The notes beneath the pieces were generated by a model, which searched no databases, was not told the DNA's origin, and was given only the letters and a program-made list of their open reading frames with translations. From Nematostella vectensis (Eukaryota > Cnidaria > Anthozoa > Actiniaria > Edwardsiidae), in assembly GCF_932526225.1 (NCBI RefSeq), contig NC_064042.1:5811001-5875000 (forward strand): a DNA stretch of 64,000 nucleotides. Reading direction: 5' to 3'. Positions 52,201-64,000 of this stretch are shown piece by piece. Made by a program: the position numbers and the translations under genes. Position 1 is the stretch's first letter; each line of letters opens with the position of its first letter.

Positions 52201-55200
52201 CTCCCCCATATCCCAGGATGTAGCCTCCCCCATATTCAAGGATGAAGCCTTCCCCATATCTCAGGATTAAGCCTCCCCCATATCCCAGGATGTAGCCTCC
52301 CCCATATCCCAGGATGTAGCCTCCCCCATATCCCAGGATGTAGCCTCCCCCATATCCCAGGATGTAGCCTCCCCCATATCCCAGGATGTAGCCTTCCCCA
52401 TATCCCAGGATATAGCCTCCCCCATATCCCAGGATGTAGCCTCCCCCATATCCCAGGATGTAGCCTCTCCCATATCCCAGGATGTAGCCTCCCCCATATC
52501 CCAGTATGTAGCCTCCCCCATACTCAAGGATGTAGCCTCCCCCATATCCCAGTATGTAGCCTCCCCCATACTCAAGGATGTAGCCTCCCCCATATCCCAG
52601 GATGTAGCCTCCCCCATATCCCAGTATGTAGCCTCCCCCATACTCAAGGATGTAGCCTCCCCCATATCCCAGGATGTAGCCTCCCCCATATCCCAGGATG
52701 TAGCCTTCCCCATATCCCAGGATGTAGCCTCCCCCATATCCTAGGATGTAGTGTCCCCCATATCCCAGGATGAAGCCTCCCCCATATCCAAGGATGAAGC
52801 CTCTCCCATATCCCAGGATTTAGCCTCCCCCATATCCCAGGATTTAGCCTCCCCCATATCCCAGGATGTAGCCTCCCCCATATTCAAGGATGAAGCCTCC
52901 CCCATATCTCAGGATTAAGCCTCCCCCATATTCCAGGATGTAGCCTCCCCCATATCCCAGGATGTAGCCTCTCCCATATCCCAGGATGTAGCCTCCCCCA
53001 TATCCCAGGATGTAGCCTTCCCCATATCCCAGGATGTAGCCTCCCCCATATCCCAGGATGTAGCCTGCCCCATATCCCAGGATGTAGCCTCCCCCATATC
53101 CCAGTATGTAGCCTCCCCCATACTCAAGGATGTAGCCTCCCCCATATCCCAGGATGTAGTGCCCCCCATATCCCAGGATGAAGCCTCCCCATATCCAAGG
53201 ATGAAGCCTCTCCCATATCCCAGGATGTAGCCTCCCCCATATCCCAGGATGTAGCCTCCCCCATATCCCAGGATGTAGCCTCCCCCATATCCAAGGATGA
53301 AGCCTCCCCCATATATCAGGATGTAGCCTCACCCATATCCCAGGATGAAGCCTCCCCCATATCCTAGGATGTAGCCTCCCCCATATCCCAGGTTGTAGTG
53401 TCCCCCATATCCCAGGATGTAGCCTCCCCCATATCCCAGGATGTAGCCTCACCCATATCCCAGGATGAAGCCTCCCCCATATCCAAGGATGAAGCCTCCC
53501 CCATATCCAGGAATGTAGCCTTCCCCATATTCCAGGATGTAGCCTCCCCCATATCCCAGTATGTGGCCTCCCCCATATCTCAGGATTAAGCCTCCCCCAT
53601 ATCCCAGGATGTAGCCTCCCCCATATCCAGGAATGTAGCCTTCCCCATATTCCAGAATGTAGCCTGCCCCATATCCCAGGATGTAGCCTCCCCCATATCC
53701 CAAGATGTAGCCTCCCCCATATCCCAGGATGTAGCCTCCCCCATATACCAGGATGTAGCCTCCCCCATATCCCAGTATGTAGCTTCCCCTATATCCCAGT
53801 ATGTAGCCTCCCCCATATCCCAGTATGTAGCCTCCCCTATATCCCAGTATGTAGCCTCCCCCATATCCCAGTATGTAGCCTCCCCTATATCCCAGTATGT
53901 AGCCTCCCCCATATCCCAGTATGTAGCCTCCCCCATATCCCAGGATGTAGCCTCCCCCATATCCCAGTATGTAGCCTCCCCCATATCCCAGGATGAAGCC
54001 TTCCCCATATCCCAGGATGTAGCCTGCCCCATATCCCAGTATGTAGCCTCCCCCATATCCCAGGATGAAGCCTTCCCCATATCCCAGGATGTAGTGTCCC
54101 CCATATCCCAGGATGTAGCCTCTCCCATATCCCAGGATGTAGCCTCCCCCATATCCCAGGATGTAGCCTCCCCCATATCCAAGGATGAAGCCTCCCCCAT
54201 ATCCCAGGATGTAGCCTCCCCTATATCCCAGTATGTAGCCTCCCCCATATCCCAGGATGAAGCCTTCCCCATATCCCAGTATGTAGCCTCCCCCATATCC
54301 CAGTATGTAGCCTCCCCTATATCCCAGTATGTAGCCTCCCCCATATCCCAGGATGTAGCCTCCCCCATATCCCAGGATGAAGTCTTCCCCATATCCCAGG
54401 ATGTAGTGTCCCCCATATCCCAGGATGTAGCCTCTCCCATATCCCAGGATGTAGCCTCCCCCATATCCCAGGATGTAGCCTCCCCCATATCCAAGGATGA
54501 AGCCTCCCCCATATCCCAGGATGTAGCCTCCCCTATATCCCAGGATGTAGCCTCCCCCATATCCCAGGATGTAGCCTCCCCCATATCCTAGGATGTAGCC
54601 TTCCCCATATCCCAGGATGTAGTGTCCCCCATATCCCAGGATGTAGCCTCTCCCATATCCCAGGATGTAGCCTCCCCCATATCCCAGGATGTAGCCTCCC
54701 TCATATCCAAGGATGAAGCCTCCCCCATATCCCAGGATGTAGCCTCCCCCATATCCCAGAGTGTAGCCTCCCCCATATCCCAGGATGAAGCCTCCCCCAT
54801 ATCCCAGGATGTAGCCTCCCCCATATCCCAGGATGAAGCATCCCCCATATCCCAGGATGAAGCCCCCCCCCCATATCCCAGGATGTAGCCTCCCCCATAT
54901 CCCAGAGTGTAGCCTCCCCCATATCCCAGGATGAAGCCTCCCCCATATCCCAGGATGAAGCCTCCCCCATATCCTAGGATGTAGCCTCCCCCATATCCCA
55001 GGATGAAGCCTTCCCCATATCCCAGTGATGTAGCCTCTCCAATACTCAAGGATGTAGCCTCTATTACCTGAAGTCTCTTAGTCATGTCCTCACAGCATTT
55101 GTTCATGTCATGCACATCAGAATACACTTTATCCAAGTGCTGCAAAAACAAAACCCAAAACATCAAATTATTTGTAGGGTAGAAAGTCACCTAGAGAAGC

Positions 55201-56570
55201 ACTTTCTTTTCTTAACCTAATGCCCAAGCTAACTGATCACTGATTATTTCTAGTGTGATTGTAAATGAGAAATATACAAACTAATGTAGATTTAATCAAT
55301 GATAATGGCAGATTTCAACTACAGCTTACCTCTTTTAACACTCCAAAAGCTTGCTCAAAATTTTCACTTATTAGAAGACTTCGTTTCTCTATGTCTCCAC
55401 GGAGGTTGCGTCTTGAACGAAGTGTGTTCTCAGTGAAAAATGTTGATAGTGCTTTTAGTGCTTCCACAATATCCTTAAATGGAATGAGTTAGATTTCATA
55501 TGCAGATAAAAGTAGCTTGAGTAACCATGACAAAGGCAAATGCAGAGGTAGGCTGGGGAGGCCAATTAGAGAACTTGTCGGAGGTTGGAGGTCCCATCTC
55601 TCACTGCACTTCAATAAACCACAGGCTTACCAACCTCTCAGTCAGTCTCAAGTCAATCTTAGTACCTACAATCTGCAACAAAACTAAGTGGGACACTTCT
55701 CATAGCAACACTTTCCCCCCTTCTCCCCCCGATTAATATTGGTTAGAGGCGATTTTTCAGCTCAAAACTCAAGCAGTCGCTAGGTGATCATTCGCCCTCC
55801 AACATTGGGGAGGGGGGGAGAGTTTATAGTGACCTTCATTATAGGATAAAAGACAATTACAGGAGGTGATGAATCGTGAAAATATTTGAGCTAGGTACTG
55901 GAATTGACTGGAGACTGACTGAGGTTGGTAAGCCTGTGAATAAACAGGCACTGCAGAGGGGCTAGGGGCCCCATAGTCAAATAAACTATGATTTATTTCT
56001 TTTTGGTTTTTCAATATGATAACTTTTTTCAATTGTCAGCCCATCCACTTTTCAACATGCTCCACGGTCCCTGTTAGGGGAAGGGGGTTGTAAAGAACTG
56101 CTGGTATCGGCTTTTTCATGGTGGCATCTTGATTGACAGTGGTTACACACTAACTCTCACAATGAGGTGCTTTGCTAAATAACTAAAGATAAACGCTTAC
56201 AAAACAACAAAAAATTTATACATTTTTAAAATAAAAAATAAGGAAGAACTTGTTGGACCAAAATAACTAGTTGATGAATTTAAATTAAGTATTTTATATA
56301 CTAGAAGAGCCACCGTTAATGTCTATGAAATTGGGAGCTTTTAATTTCGCACAAATGACGGTCACTTTTTCGTTCGCAGGCGTATAAAATTAACAGGTGA
56401 GACCCAATAGTTATGCTTTTATGTTAAAAGTCACTACGGGATCCTAGAATCAGCACATAAGACTAGGTTAAGCAAAGTACCTTATCGTTGTCCAATCGCG
56501 TCTCCAATATTTTGTTGAGCTTTCTTGAAAGCGGGTTGCTTTGCGAGATTTCATTCGTTCCGTCCGCCAT
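40248..56570 (-). CDS. COG6: COG6, conserved oligomeric Golgi complex subunit 6 (last residues not found)
   Basis: Nineteen exons in phase: 56481-56570, 55330-55473, 55068-55139, 51543-51601, 51344-51455, 51034-51116, 50858-50928, 50590-50683, 50280-50356, 49863-49914, 49351-49436, 48923-48987, 48458-48549, 47880-47994, 47528-47659, 46581-46748, 41269-41376, 40819-40872, 40248-40327. They give 584 residues; human COG6 has 657. Matches I recognise include [27 protein letters not shown]-like [59 protein letters not shown] and [11 protein letters not shown]. The subunit belongs to the tether for retrograde vesicles at the Golgi. The start ATG lies in CAAGATGGCGGAC, a YY1-type site. Exons 12 and 19 rest on alignment and phase; the final exon(s) were not located. 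Confidence 0.9.
40375..40580. repeat. 62-bp degenerate repeat in COG6 intron
   Basis: Three decayed units carry TCCTCATTCAGTCAAA followed by TCTTTAACTAAAA and TATAACGG. Confidence 0.65.
41438..46580. repeat. 5.1-kb array of 74-bp units copied from a COG6 exon end and its splice donor
   Basis: About 69 units. On the coding strand each unit contains CTTGAAATGCTATCTACCCAG followed by GTATTACATC; the true exon 16 ends CTCGAAATGCTATCTGCCCAG and continues GTATTTCATC. Read in the exon's frame, the units say [11 protein letters not shown], against [11 protein letters not shown] in the exon. The far end of the array (41438-41510) keeps a more complete, older copy of the exon end. The array starts right at the exon's donor and fills the intron. 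Confidence 0.92.
47179..47315 (+). mobile_element. tRNA-derived SINE, copy B
   Basis: TAGCTCAGTGGT and the SINE body (AGGTCAATTTGGATTTTT, CCTGGCTCTCACATTGGG) match copy A at 14495-14641. The B box here is damaged (AGTTTTAACCC), so this copy is older or inactive. It lies in a COG6 intron, antisense to the gene. Confidence 0.7.
47355..47523. repeat. 13-bp minisatellite in COG6 intron
   Basis: Thirteen nearly perfect units of ACATTATATATAC, ending five bases from the splice donor of exon 47528-47659 (on the coding strand the array follows the donor directly). Confidence 0.95.
48065..48310. mobile_element. TTAA-flanked MITE
   Basis: TTAA at 48061-48064 and 48311-48314 flanks terminal inverted repeats of about 29 bp: AGCCGCATTGTCACCAGT and, inverted, AGCTGCATTGTCACCAGT, both running into TACTTCCGG. 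TTAA targets are typical of piggyBac-type elements. No coding capacity. Confidence 0.85.
50821..50858 (-). repeat. 38-bp duplication of a COG6 exon end with its donor
   Basis: The last bases of exon 50858-50928 plus its donor (CTGTACAGATGGACCCAAG/GTAAGC) are repeated in tandem, giving a second donor after 50820. Using it would add 38 bases and shift the frame. Confidence 0.9.
51178..51345. repeat. GACA/GACG tetranucleotide tract in COG6 intron
   Basis: Imperfect ACAG, ACGG and GATGG units abut the splice donor of exon 51344-51455. Confidence 0.85.
51845..55060. repeat. 3.2-kb array of 24-bp units in COG6 intron 3
   Basis: About 130 units of a 24-bp sequence whose coding strand contains GGGGGAGGCTACATCC and TGGGATAT. 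It starts eight bases after the donor of exon 55068-55139, where the intron itself reads GTAATAGAGGCTACATCC; the array seems to have grown from the first bases of the intron. As 24 is a multiple of three, long frames reading WDMGEATS stay open, but they are intronic. Confidence 0.92.
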
Positions 56571-58229
56571 CTTGGATAGATGATGTGGACGGTACCCAGA
56601 TCCCTTCGAAAATAAGACGCACAGGTAACCCAAATGATAAGCTGTTCGAAATTTTTCCTCACTGATCATCAAAGCATTTTTTCTTATCATTTTATTTCTT
56701 ATCTCCTCTCTTTATCTCAGTTATATAAACAAATACTCAACGGGAACCTGTAACTATGTAGAAATCTTGAAACTGGAGTTTTAGAGACAATATATGCCTG
56801 GAGCAAAAAATACTATTGAAAAGATCTAAAACACCAACGGCTGCCAAAACCTTTATCATCTGCTGACTATCTTGTTTTATCGAGATACTTCGCCCAGTTC
56901 TTTTAAACTATTCAATGTTTTCTTGTTCGCAAGAGGCATGTGCATAAGAGTAAGATTTTCATTCCTGTTTTCAGTTTTCTACGTAAATATTGGGTATGCT
57001 GGTGTGAATGTTTTATTATTTTATGTTTTAGGTTTTCTTCGTTCAAGATGTTTAGTTCGTTGCATTGGGTTTTTGTTCACGCGTTTCAGGGCGAAATTCA
57101 ATCACCTTTAATCGCGCACGAAATAAAATTAGTGCCTGATATTCATCCTCTATTGTAATCCAATAAATTTCTTTAACAACAAAGTCATAGTCAATTAACA
57201 TAGGCTCGACATAATTATTTGTGTTTGAGCTAAACAAATTTCAATTTGCGAGTGAAAAACTTTCGTCTAAGACTCTAGACATTTGAAAAAGAAAACTTAA
57301 ACTCTTTATAAAAGAAAAAAGTCTTCCTTGACACCTGCTCATTTGGGGCACGTTATGGAAAGAAATCGTTATTGTTGTTATTATCGCCTGCCCTGCAAGA
57401 TGTAACTAAAAAATGCATGAGATCTGGTGATATAGTGTTGGTTGAATGGCACTGCATTCTTTCATACCCCGCCACCTGGGCAATGGCAGCTTGACTAGTG
57501 AATTACAACCAATAAAAATACCAGTTAATCTAGGATTAATAGCTGATCATTATCGATTTTAAAGGACACATTTAAAACGTTTTCACGGAACCACACTAGG
57601 AAAACAATTCGATATTCTACGCCTGTTTCCGGTTTAAAATTTCAATCCACCTGTAGGCTCATAAACTTTGTTTGTTTCTCGTGCGCACGGCACACTTATT
57701 ATTTAAATTTCAAACCGAGTCTTTTCTTTCAAAAGATTTCAAAATATTTAGTTCCGCGAATTTCGATGTTCACCCTAACACCAGAGTTGGGAGTTCTAAG
57801 AGACAATCTTTTGTATACAGACGTGACGTTTCTTCACACAAACGACGAAAGACCAGCTCTTCGGAACCTGTCAGCTTTGAGTGTGTGTTCTTAAAGTTTG
57901 ATTTGCAAACAAAAAGTATTGTCTTACTCATTGAAGTCTGTTCTAGTTGAAAGGATGGCTCCATTGTCCCGAGTAATACGTCATGGAGTCATCGTAATTG
58001 GGAAATTCTCAAACTATCGTAACACCATCCCTTTATTAAAGAACATTGAAAAGAATCCCATAAAACTACATTCTTTGTTCGCTTTAAAAACAATAATCGT
58101 AAGTCTATTCTAAATATTTTATTGATATATACAGCTTTGATTATTTTACAAGGATTCTGTTTTCTCTCAACCTATGATAAATTTAGTTCATCGTGCTTTC
58201 ATTTCTAAATATGTATAGTTCTATTTGTG
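56571..58229. other. Intergenic, COG6 5' flank to bHLH 3' flank
   Basis: It holds the COG6 promoter side and the 3' flank of the bHLH gene. I see no coding exon and no clear repeat. Confidence 0.4.
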
Positions 58230-58670
58230 TCATTCAGTGTTTGGTGACGATCTTGAATAAGTGTGTCCACATTCACAACAGTCCGAACTCTTCTGATTTT
58301 CGTCTTCCAGCATTTCTGATAATGCCATAATATAATGTGTAGCCAGCCTTAATGTCTCAATCTGTGTGAGTTTTCTTTCTGGTCCTTTGCCTGATAAATA
58401 GTCTGGAATTACGCCTCGTAATACATCAAAAGCGCTGTTTAGGCGCCCCTGTCGCTCTCGCTCTCTGGCGTTACGTCGAAGCTGCCTGAATCGCCTTACG
58501 GTCGGTGGAACTGTTAGCTTCGTACGTTTGCTCTCACGGGGACAATCTTCAGTGATCTCCGCAGCTTTCTCGAAAAGAGACCAGGGAAATTCCGTCGCTT
58601 GTTCTGTGAATATTTTCTCGTAATTTTGCTCCTCGTTACTTGGTGTATAGACCATGTTTTCGTTCATCAT
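58230..58670 (-). CDS. Atonal-related bHLH transcription factor
   Basis: 146 residues from the paired ATGs at 58670. The open frame extends to 58736, but a splice acceptor (TATTTTACTAG, exon from 58693) cuts it, so the upstream ATG is intronic. The bHLH domain covers about 59-120: basic region [12 protein letters not shown], helix 1 [13 protein letters not shown], loop, helix 2 [22 protein letters not shown]. The pattern is of the Atonal/neurogenin superfamily; which member cannot be told by eye. Such factors bind E-boxes as dimers with E proteins and drive neural or secretory fates in cnidarians. A non-coding first exon probably ends at 59465 (CACAG/GTATGT), with a TATA-like TTTAAA about 80 bases before it. 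A short Cys-rich tail (DCCECGH) is unusual. Confidence 0.85.
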   Translation of the reverse strand: MMNENMVYTPSNEEQNYEKIFTEQATEFPWSLFEKAAEITEDCPRESKRTKLTVPPTVRRFRQLRRNARERERQGRLNSAFDVLRGVIPDYLSGKGPERKLTQIETLRLATHYIMALSEMLEDENQKSSDCCECGHTYSRSSPNTE

Positions 58671-59529
58671 CGTAGTAAACACACGTGGAATATCTAGTAA
58701 AATACGGAAAAACAAATTAATGCGATTTTCCACCACAAGATTTCAAGATAGCAGGTTTTATCGGTTTATTCGGATGTTTATACAAATCAGGCGAACTTGT
58801 GAACCGCTAGTTTTACCGAGTTTGCGATAAGGTCAAACTTTACCTTTTTTTACTTTTCGGAGGCAGCTAAACCGGCCCGCCCAATATCTTTTTGTTACAT
58901 GATTTTTTCAAAAATCTTGAAAAAGCTTGGATAAGATAACGTTCAGGTTATCCTCGAATTCGATAAAGTCTCTTTTTCGTTCTACTAGTGAAAATTGATT
59001 TTAATAAGATTAGTGGCTTTGCTGTTTATCAGAATTCCTTAAATATTCACAGGTTTGCTCAGGTTGTGAAATCATACGGAAGTTTTTAATCGTTTTTACT
59101 AGTCAGCAGATATCTATAATTTCATTTGAAACCGCAACGCATAGAAATGTTTTTTTTTCTCTTGTCGTGTTCTTACGAATCTTAATTTGTCTCAATTTTA
59201 CAAAATAAAAGCTCTTGCTTTCCTTTACAAAATAAAAAATCTTGCTTATCTTAAGTATGTGACAAAAACTTTTAAAATGTTAACACCATCTAAAGTACAC
59301 CAAATTATTTCACATCGTCTTTAGTCGTAAATACGAAGAATACCATCTTTTTAAAAATTGAACACATTTTTTTCGATAAACGTAAATTTTGGATTTTAAT
59401 CTTGAAAAGTTTTTCACCCTTTTTTTAAATAAGAAACACTTAATTAATAGGCTGTGCGACATACCTGTGTGGAATTCTTGGTGTTGGTGGTTTTGACTGG
59501 GCAAGCTTCAAGTTCGAATGAAGCAAGCT

Positions 59530-62500
59530 TTCTCCCATCTGCCTTTTAAAGAGTACCCAAACAAAGCGATCTAAACTTCAGCATTAATATCAACATGCTA
59601 AATACAAACAGACACACAAACAGCGTCAATAAAACCCTATAAATACTTGGAAATGAAAGCAGACTTTTCCACTAATTGGGGTTTCATTCTTTTCCAAAGA
59701 TTTTTATCGTATCTTATCGCCCAGAAACAAATACTAGAAAAAAATGTTCCAAATAACTTATTAACTCCCTTGCTAGACTAGCAACAAGAAAAAATCGAGA
59801 CTCCAGCATGGCAAGGCTGTGGTCGCAAAGGTCTCTTTCGTGTGGGATAGACCATTAAGGGCTAAGTTTGTCCAGCGCTAAGCCGTAATTCAAAAGTGTT
59901 TGTTTGTTTTTTAAGATTCCTGCACCATTGTAAATGAAAAGCGCGTGTGTTCCTAATTACATTAAGCTTTATTGACTGAATAGGACATCCGTCCCGTGAT
60001 AGAAACCACCCTCGCACTACCCATCGAAGTTTCGATTATTTTCTCCAGAGGAAAAAACCCTCAAATTCCCCGTAACACTTAATTGGGTTTCTAGAGCGTG
60101 TTGTCTGCGCATGCGCGTATCTAGACTCGCCACTTCTCTGAATCAAAGAGGGAATAAAACGTTTCGAGGAAGCGCGACCGTGACTGATTCAAGTGAACAA
60201 TTGGTCGCTTTGTAAAATACTATGCCTCCTTTGATAATTCGCGGGCTAGACAAGCTGACAGACACCAGGCCCGCTGGGTAACTAGTACACCCAATAACGT
60301 CCAATTTCGTTATTTTCGCCTCCTTTCACCCGCTTGTCAGCATTGAGACCCTATACATTTGCTTCTAAAAGAAATTTCGCCATTTTTTTTCTGCACAAAA
60401 GGTTGCAGTGCGATATTTTTGGCAGTAAAAATACGTTGGTGATTGCACTTGGTTAAATGAGCGAGGCGTTTGTGTCGAGAGCCTTTTTCAAGGAAGTGTA
60501 AAGTGTTAGCAACGACTTGATAAATATAGGCAATCCGTCTCACAAACATGTGCCAGCTCAAGAAAGGCCAAGCTTTCAGGCATAGAAAATCCTCGATTCT
60601 CCGGCGCCAAAATAACTGTTATACATACTCGCTTGGCAAAAAGCCACGTGAGAGGCAAATAAAATTCGATGTCTAAGTTCGGGGCAAAATAATCCCAGGA
60701 GTAGCGCACGCGGTTAGCAAAGACGCACGGCTAGAAGAGCAATCAAAATGTGAGATAGCCACCACATCTGCATGCCTTGATCACACCGCGAATAACAATA
60801 CCTCTTCAGCGATTAGATTAAATTATATTCTCTGTTCCAAAAATGTTAAAACAACAGTCATACTTCGCAAGGGTGTTGGCCTTTTGGGGGTGCAAGCGTT
60901 TGGGAGGCTTCTCAACAGGGCATTGAAAGGGAGAAAAGGAAAAAGTGGCAGGATTTTCCTCGAAGATTTTCCTTCCCTGGTGTAGCATTAGACATCGCCA
61001 ATCTTAGACACATGTTGCCTAAAACGTTTTTTGCATAATCAGTGTGATTGCTATTGGTAAAGAAAACCGGTTATTGTTCTGCCCCATTATTAGGAAAGTC
61101 ATGCCTAAGTGTGCAAGACAAGGGAAGATCGGGCATAGAATAAATGGGTCTTTGAGGGGAAATAATTGGCAGTGTCAGAAATAGAGAGAAAAACCTACAC
61201 ACGTGGGCTTGTGACATTTTGGACACGCTTCCAGTCTAAATTAGCTGATGGGGAGTGCTCGTCCGCGTCTCTGTACCCATGTGGTCATTGTTAGGTGGGT
61301 TCTGTGTGCGCCGGTTTGCGGCACTAGGGTCGTCCTTAGCCAAGATCTGTCTAGCTATTCACTAACTTCAAGGTGATTTGAAACCGCGAAGAGTCAACCT
61401 ATTTATAAGGCCCGCAAACAAAACATGGCCATTGAGCTTGTTAGTGTGCTGGTCGACCTTTTAACGATCGTTAACGACAAGCTAACGAGGTGTGGTTAGC
61501 AAGCTCTTCGGCAACAGGGGAGATCTGCACAGGGCAAGGGCACCATCGAGTCTTAGGAAAACCTTCCCTCAGCGTCCCTCTTAGAACAAAGCGCCACGCC
61601 AAAGATTAGGCGTGAGCAAGCCGAAGATGCCATGTATCACGTTTACAAGCGAATTAAATTTTGGCGTTCTTTCGCCCTAAGGAAAATCGATTTTTTTTCT
61701 GCATATCATTTTGAGACATATCCTTTATGCAAATTTTAGCTTATAACGCGGTTAAAAGTAGCCGTTTTCTGACTCAAATACTCAATTTTTACTTTTTTTC
61801 TAAAAGAAAACTCATCAATTTTTAAGTGTTTTTTTTTTATTCAACATTTGGTAATCTGTCACTGACTTATTAATATTTATAGCACTTGATAATTCGAAAC
61901 TAGGCTCGATAATTCAAATTTTAAAGTTTTCTTCTACCACAAATAAAAATTTCATTTTTTTTCTGAGCCTCGGAATAAATTCTCATAATTTATGCCTATT
62001 TTCTTGGATTTTCGCCACTATTTACTTTCCAATGTTTACCCTATTGGTGCCTTTTGGCATCTTCAACACTGCCAACAATAACCTTTTATAGAAACAGTGC
62101 AAACATAGAGCAGTAAGTCTGAAATGATTTCTCGATCTTTCTTTTCTAAAGAGAAAATAAATACACTCGACGAGCGATCAAGAAATTTACCAAAACTTCA
62201 TATCAGCGTTTTTCATCTCTCTAACAATTAAATCAATGTAAAGGCTTTAAAATGGTATTGTTTACTACTTTTTTAACGATACCAATTATCGAGTCAAACA
62301 CTACGTGAATGTGATTTACTCTAGAAAAATAACCCTAGGAAATTTCCAGCATAAATATTTTAGCCCTAATGGTTGGAGTTTTAACGTTAGCGGCTAATGC
62401 ATTGTTTAGAGGCAAATAAGAGTGAATGCTTTTGAGGTCTAATCAAAGTCCAGTGCAGAGTGAACGGATCGGAGTTATGACAATAAACAAGTTCGTACAA

Positions 62501-64000
62501 CTCCTAAGTCCACCTGTGAGTGGAGTTCTAGTTATTTCAGGTGTCTGGTAGGGATATGAAATAACACGTTCAGATGTCTCAACTTTCTACTCTTTGTAGG
62601 CGAAGAAACAGCGATTTCGTCCGGCCAAGTTATTTGAAGGAATATAAGAGTTTTACAGGGCGTTTTCACAGCGGGCGTTACGGATAAAGAGATCACAACA
62701 ATACGTTGCCCTTTTAAACACCAGTAACTAATAAATGATTTAAAAAAATGATTCATTAAAAGCAGTCAAAGAATAATATACGTTGTCTTTTTACACACTA
62801 GTGTTTTAGAGCTTAAAGTACCTTTATGGGTAGGTATTCAGTTTCATTGAAAATCAAATTAATGGAATTTCTTTTCTATTGAGACAATAAGAAGTTTTTT
62901 TTTTTTACAAAGTTGGGTTAACACTTATAGACTACATTAGAAAACAAGAACAAAAACATACAGTACTGCAAGGTTCAAATCTGAGCATATACATTCAGTA
63001 ATAAATGAGCGGGGGTTATAGCACAATGATATGAAACCTTTACGACAAATTAGCGACCACTTAAAAAACCAATGCCTGCACTTTTAACATTTGATGTCAT
63101 AAAATACAAAACTCAAAACACTTTCACTAACACGTATAAGTAGACGTGCCTAGTCCATATAAATTTATCTTACTCTTCTAGCTTGTATTTTTTCAGAGTT
63201 TTCGAAATCATATGATGCAAGGGATAGCGTTGTTCGCTTTGGAATTCGCTTATGCCACGTGGATTTTGCTATACCCGAGCCGCCCAAGCTAACAATCCTG
63301 TCATAACACCCGCAAAATCATGCAAGAGGCCCATAAACAAATTGTAATTGGTTTGCGCAATTATTTTAGCAGTTTTAGGCGCCTAACTTGGGTCTGCATG
63401 TGTGGATTACGTGACATTATGTCGTAATTTCGATTTTATTGTGCAAACATCGGTTAAGAGCTTTGCGCAAGGAAAGTAAATGAGCAAGCGAAATCGACGC
63501 AGATAACTTTGCCTTTTGTTTCTTTTGTTAAAAACGACTTGTACTGTTTGAAAACGCCAAGAAACCAGCGAAGGTTATGACAAAAAAAAGCCCCGCTTGG
63601 AGCTTAAATGGGATTCATTATTGATCCACAATGCTTTGTATGGCTAAAGAAATTTGAAGGACAAACAGTTTATTCTTAAAGAAATCGGATATTCGAACTT
63701 TGTTTTAGCGGTGCACAATAAAATCTTGAATTAAATACCGTCTAGAGAAATCGTTCTAAAGTGTGTTGCGCCCATGTCCATGGCTCTATTATAGCGACTG
63801 AAAGTAGTGTAATATGGGAGGCTCGCACTCAAGCTCTTTCAGCTTCTTAAATTCAACACTTCTAGAAAATGTTGAAGAATTGAAAAAAGGAGAAATAAAG
63901 CACCCAATCTTAAACGGTCAATCAAATACTCTTTTCATAGCGAGATTTCAAAGATAATGCTTTGTTTGGTAGAGAACATTTTGATTGCACATCAATACCT
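59530..64000. other. About 4.5 kb without recognised genes
   Basis: Upstream of the bHLH gene. No frame over 75 residues, no repeat array and no known element that I can identify. Cis-regulatory sequence is plausible because it flanks a developmental gene, but nothing in the bases proves it. Confidence 0.4.

Noticed and set aside
51845-55060. Long open frames on both strands with repeated [16 protein letters not shown] or SPISQDVA
   Set aside because: They arise because the 24-bp repeat unit is a multiple of three. The array lies inside a COG6 intron between exons that join in phase, and no start context or conserved domain is present.

Overview
The window looks like animal nuclear DNA from a cnidarian, most likely an anthozoan such as Nematostella. 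That attribution is inference: intron positions and protein matches are very vertebrate-like, and I also recall the repeat style of that genome. The first 8.6 kb is different. It holds a dense, intron-free block of virus-type genes.

Region 1 (1-8572) is the left-truncated end of an endogenous virus-like element. Eight genes read rightwards (1-5662) and four read leftwards (5862-8572), meeting tail to tail. The rightward genes are mostly small membrane or coiled-coil proteins, a beta-rich virion-like protein and a 504-residue protein of unknown function. The leftward genes are a TFIIB-like transcription factor, an ankyrin-repeat protein, a Cys/His repeat protein and a small membrane protein. 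The TFIIB-like and Cys/His-repeat proteins resemble those of nucleocytoplasmic large DNA viruses. Every gene whose upstream DNA is visible carries a TTTAAAGA-type box about 19-28 bases before its likely start. In the leftward genes the box is extended to AAAGTGGTTTAAAGAC. Three rightward genes also have a perfect inverted repeat ending at the start codon. A palindromic mini-element is inserted in frame in two genes and lies once between genes. No polymerase, integrase, ATPase or major capsid gene is visible, so these, if present, lie beyond the left edge.

Region 2 (8600-13000): an array of 12 TGATTGACAG motifs marks the end of the block. A plus-strand pentameric ligand-gated channel-like gene follows, with eight exons visible; its first visible exon starts in mid-codon, so its 5' exons lie to the left or were displaced by the element.

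Region 3 (13862-28711): SAP130 (minus strand, 15 exons, 873 aa, complete) and selenoprotein T (plus strand, in-frame UGA, SECIS element in the 3'UTR) diverge from a shared 455-bp promoter region.

Region 4 (30451-35042): a Ras-like GTPase with a 140-residue N-terminal extension.

Region 5 (40248-56570): COG6 on the minus strand, 19 exons assembled, with only about the last 50 residues not found.

Region 6 (58230-64000): an Atonal-related bHLH gene (minus strand), then about 4.5 kb in which I recognise nothing.

The host introns are full of minisatellites, several of which touch or contain splice sites. The clearest is a 5.1-kb array in COG6 whose 74-bp unit is a copy of the 3' end of the neighbouring exon plus its splice donor.
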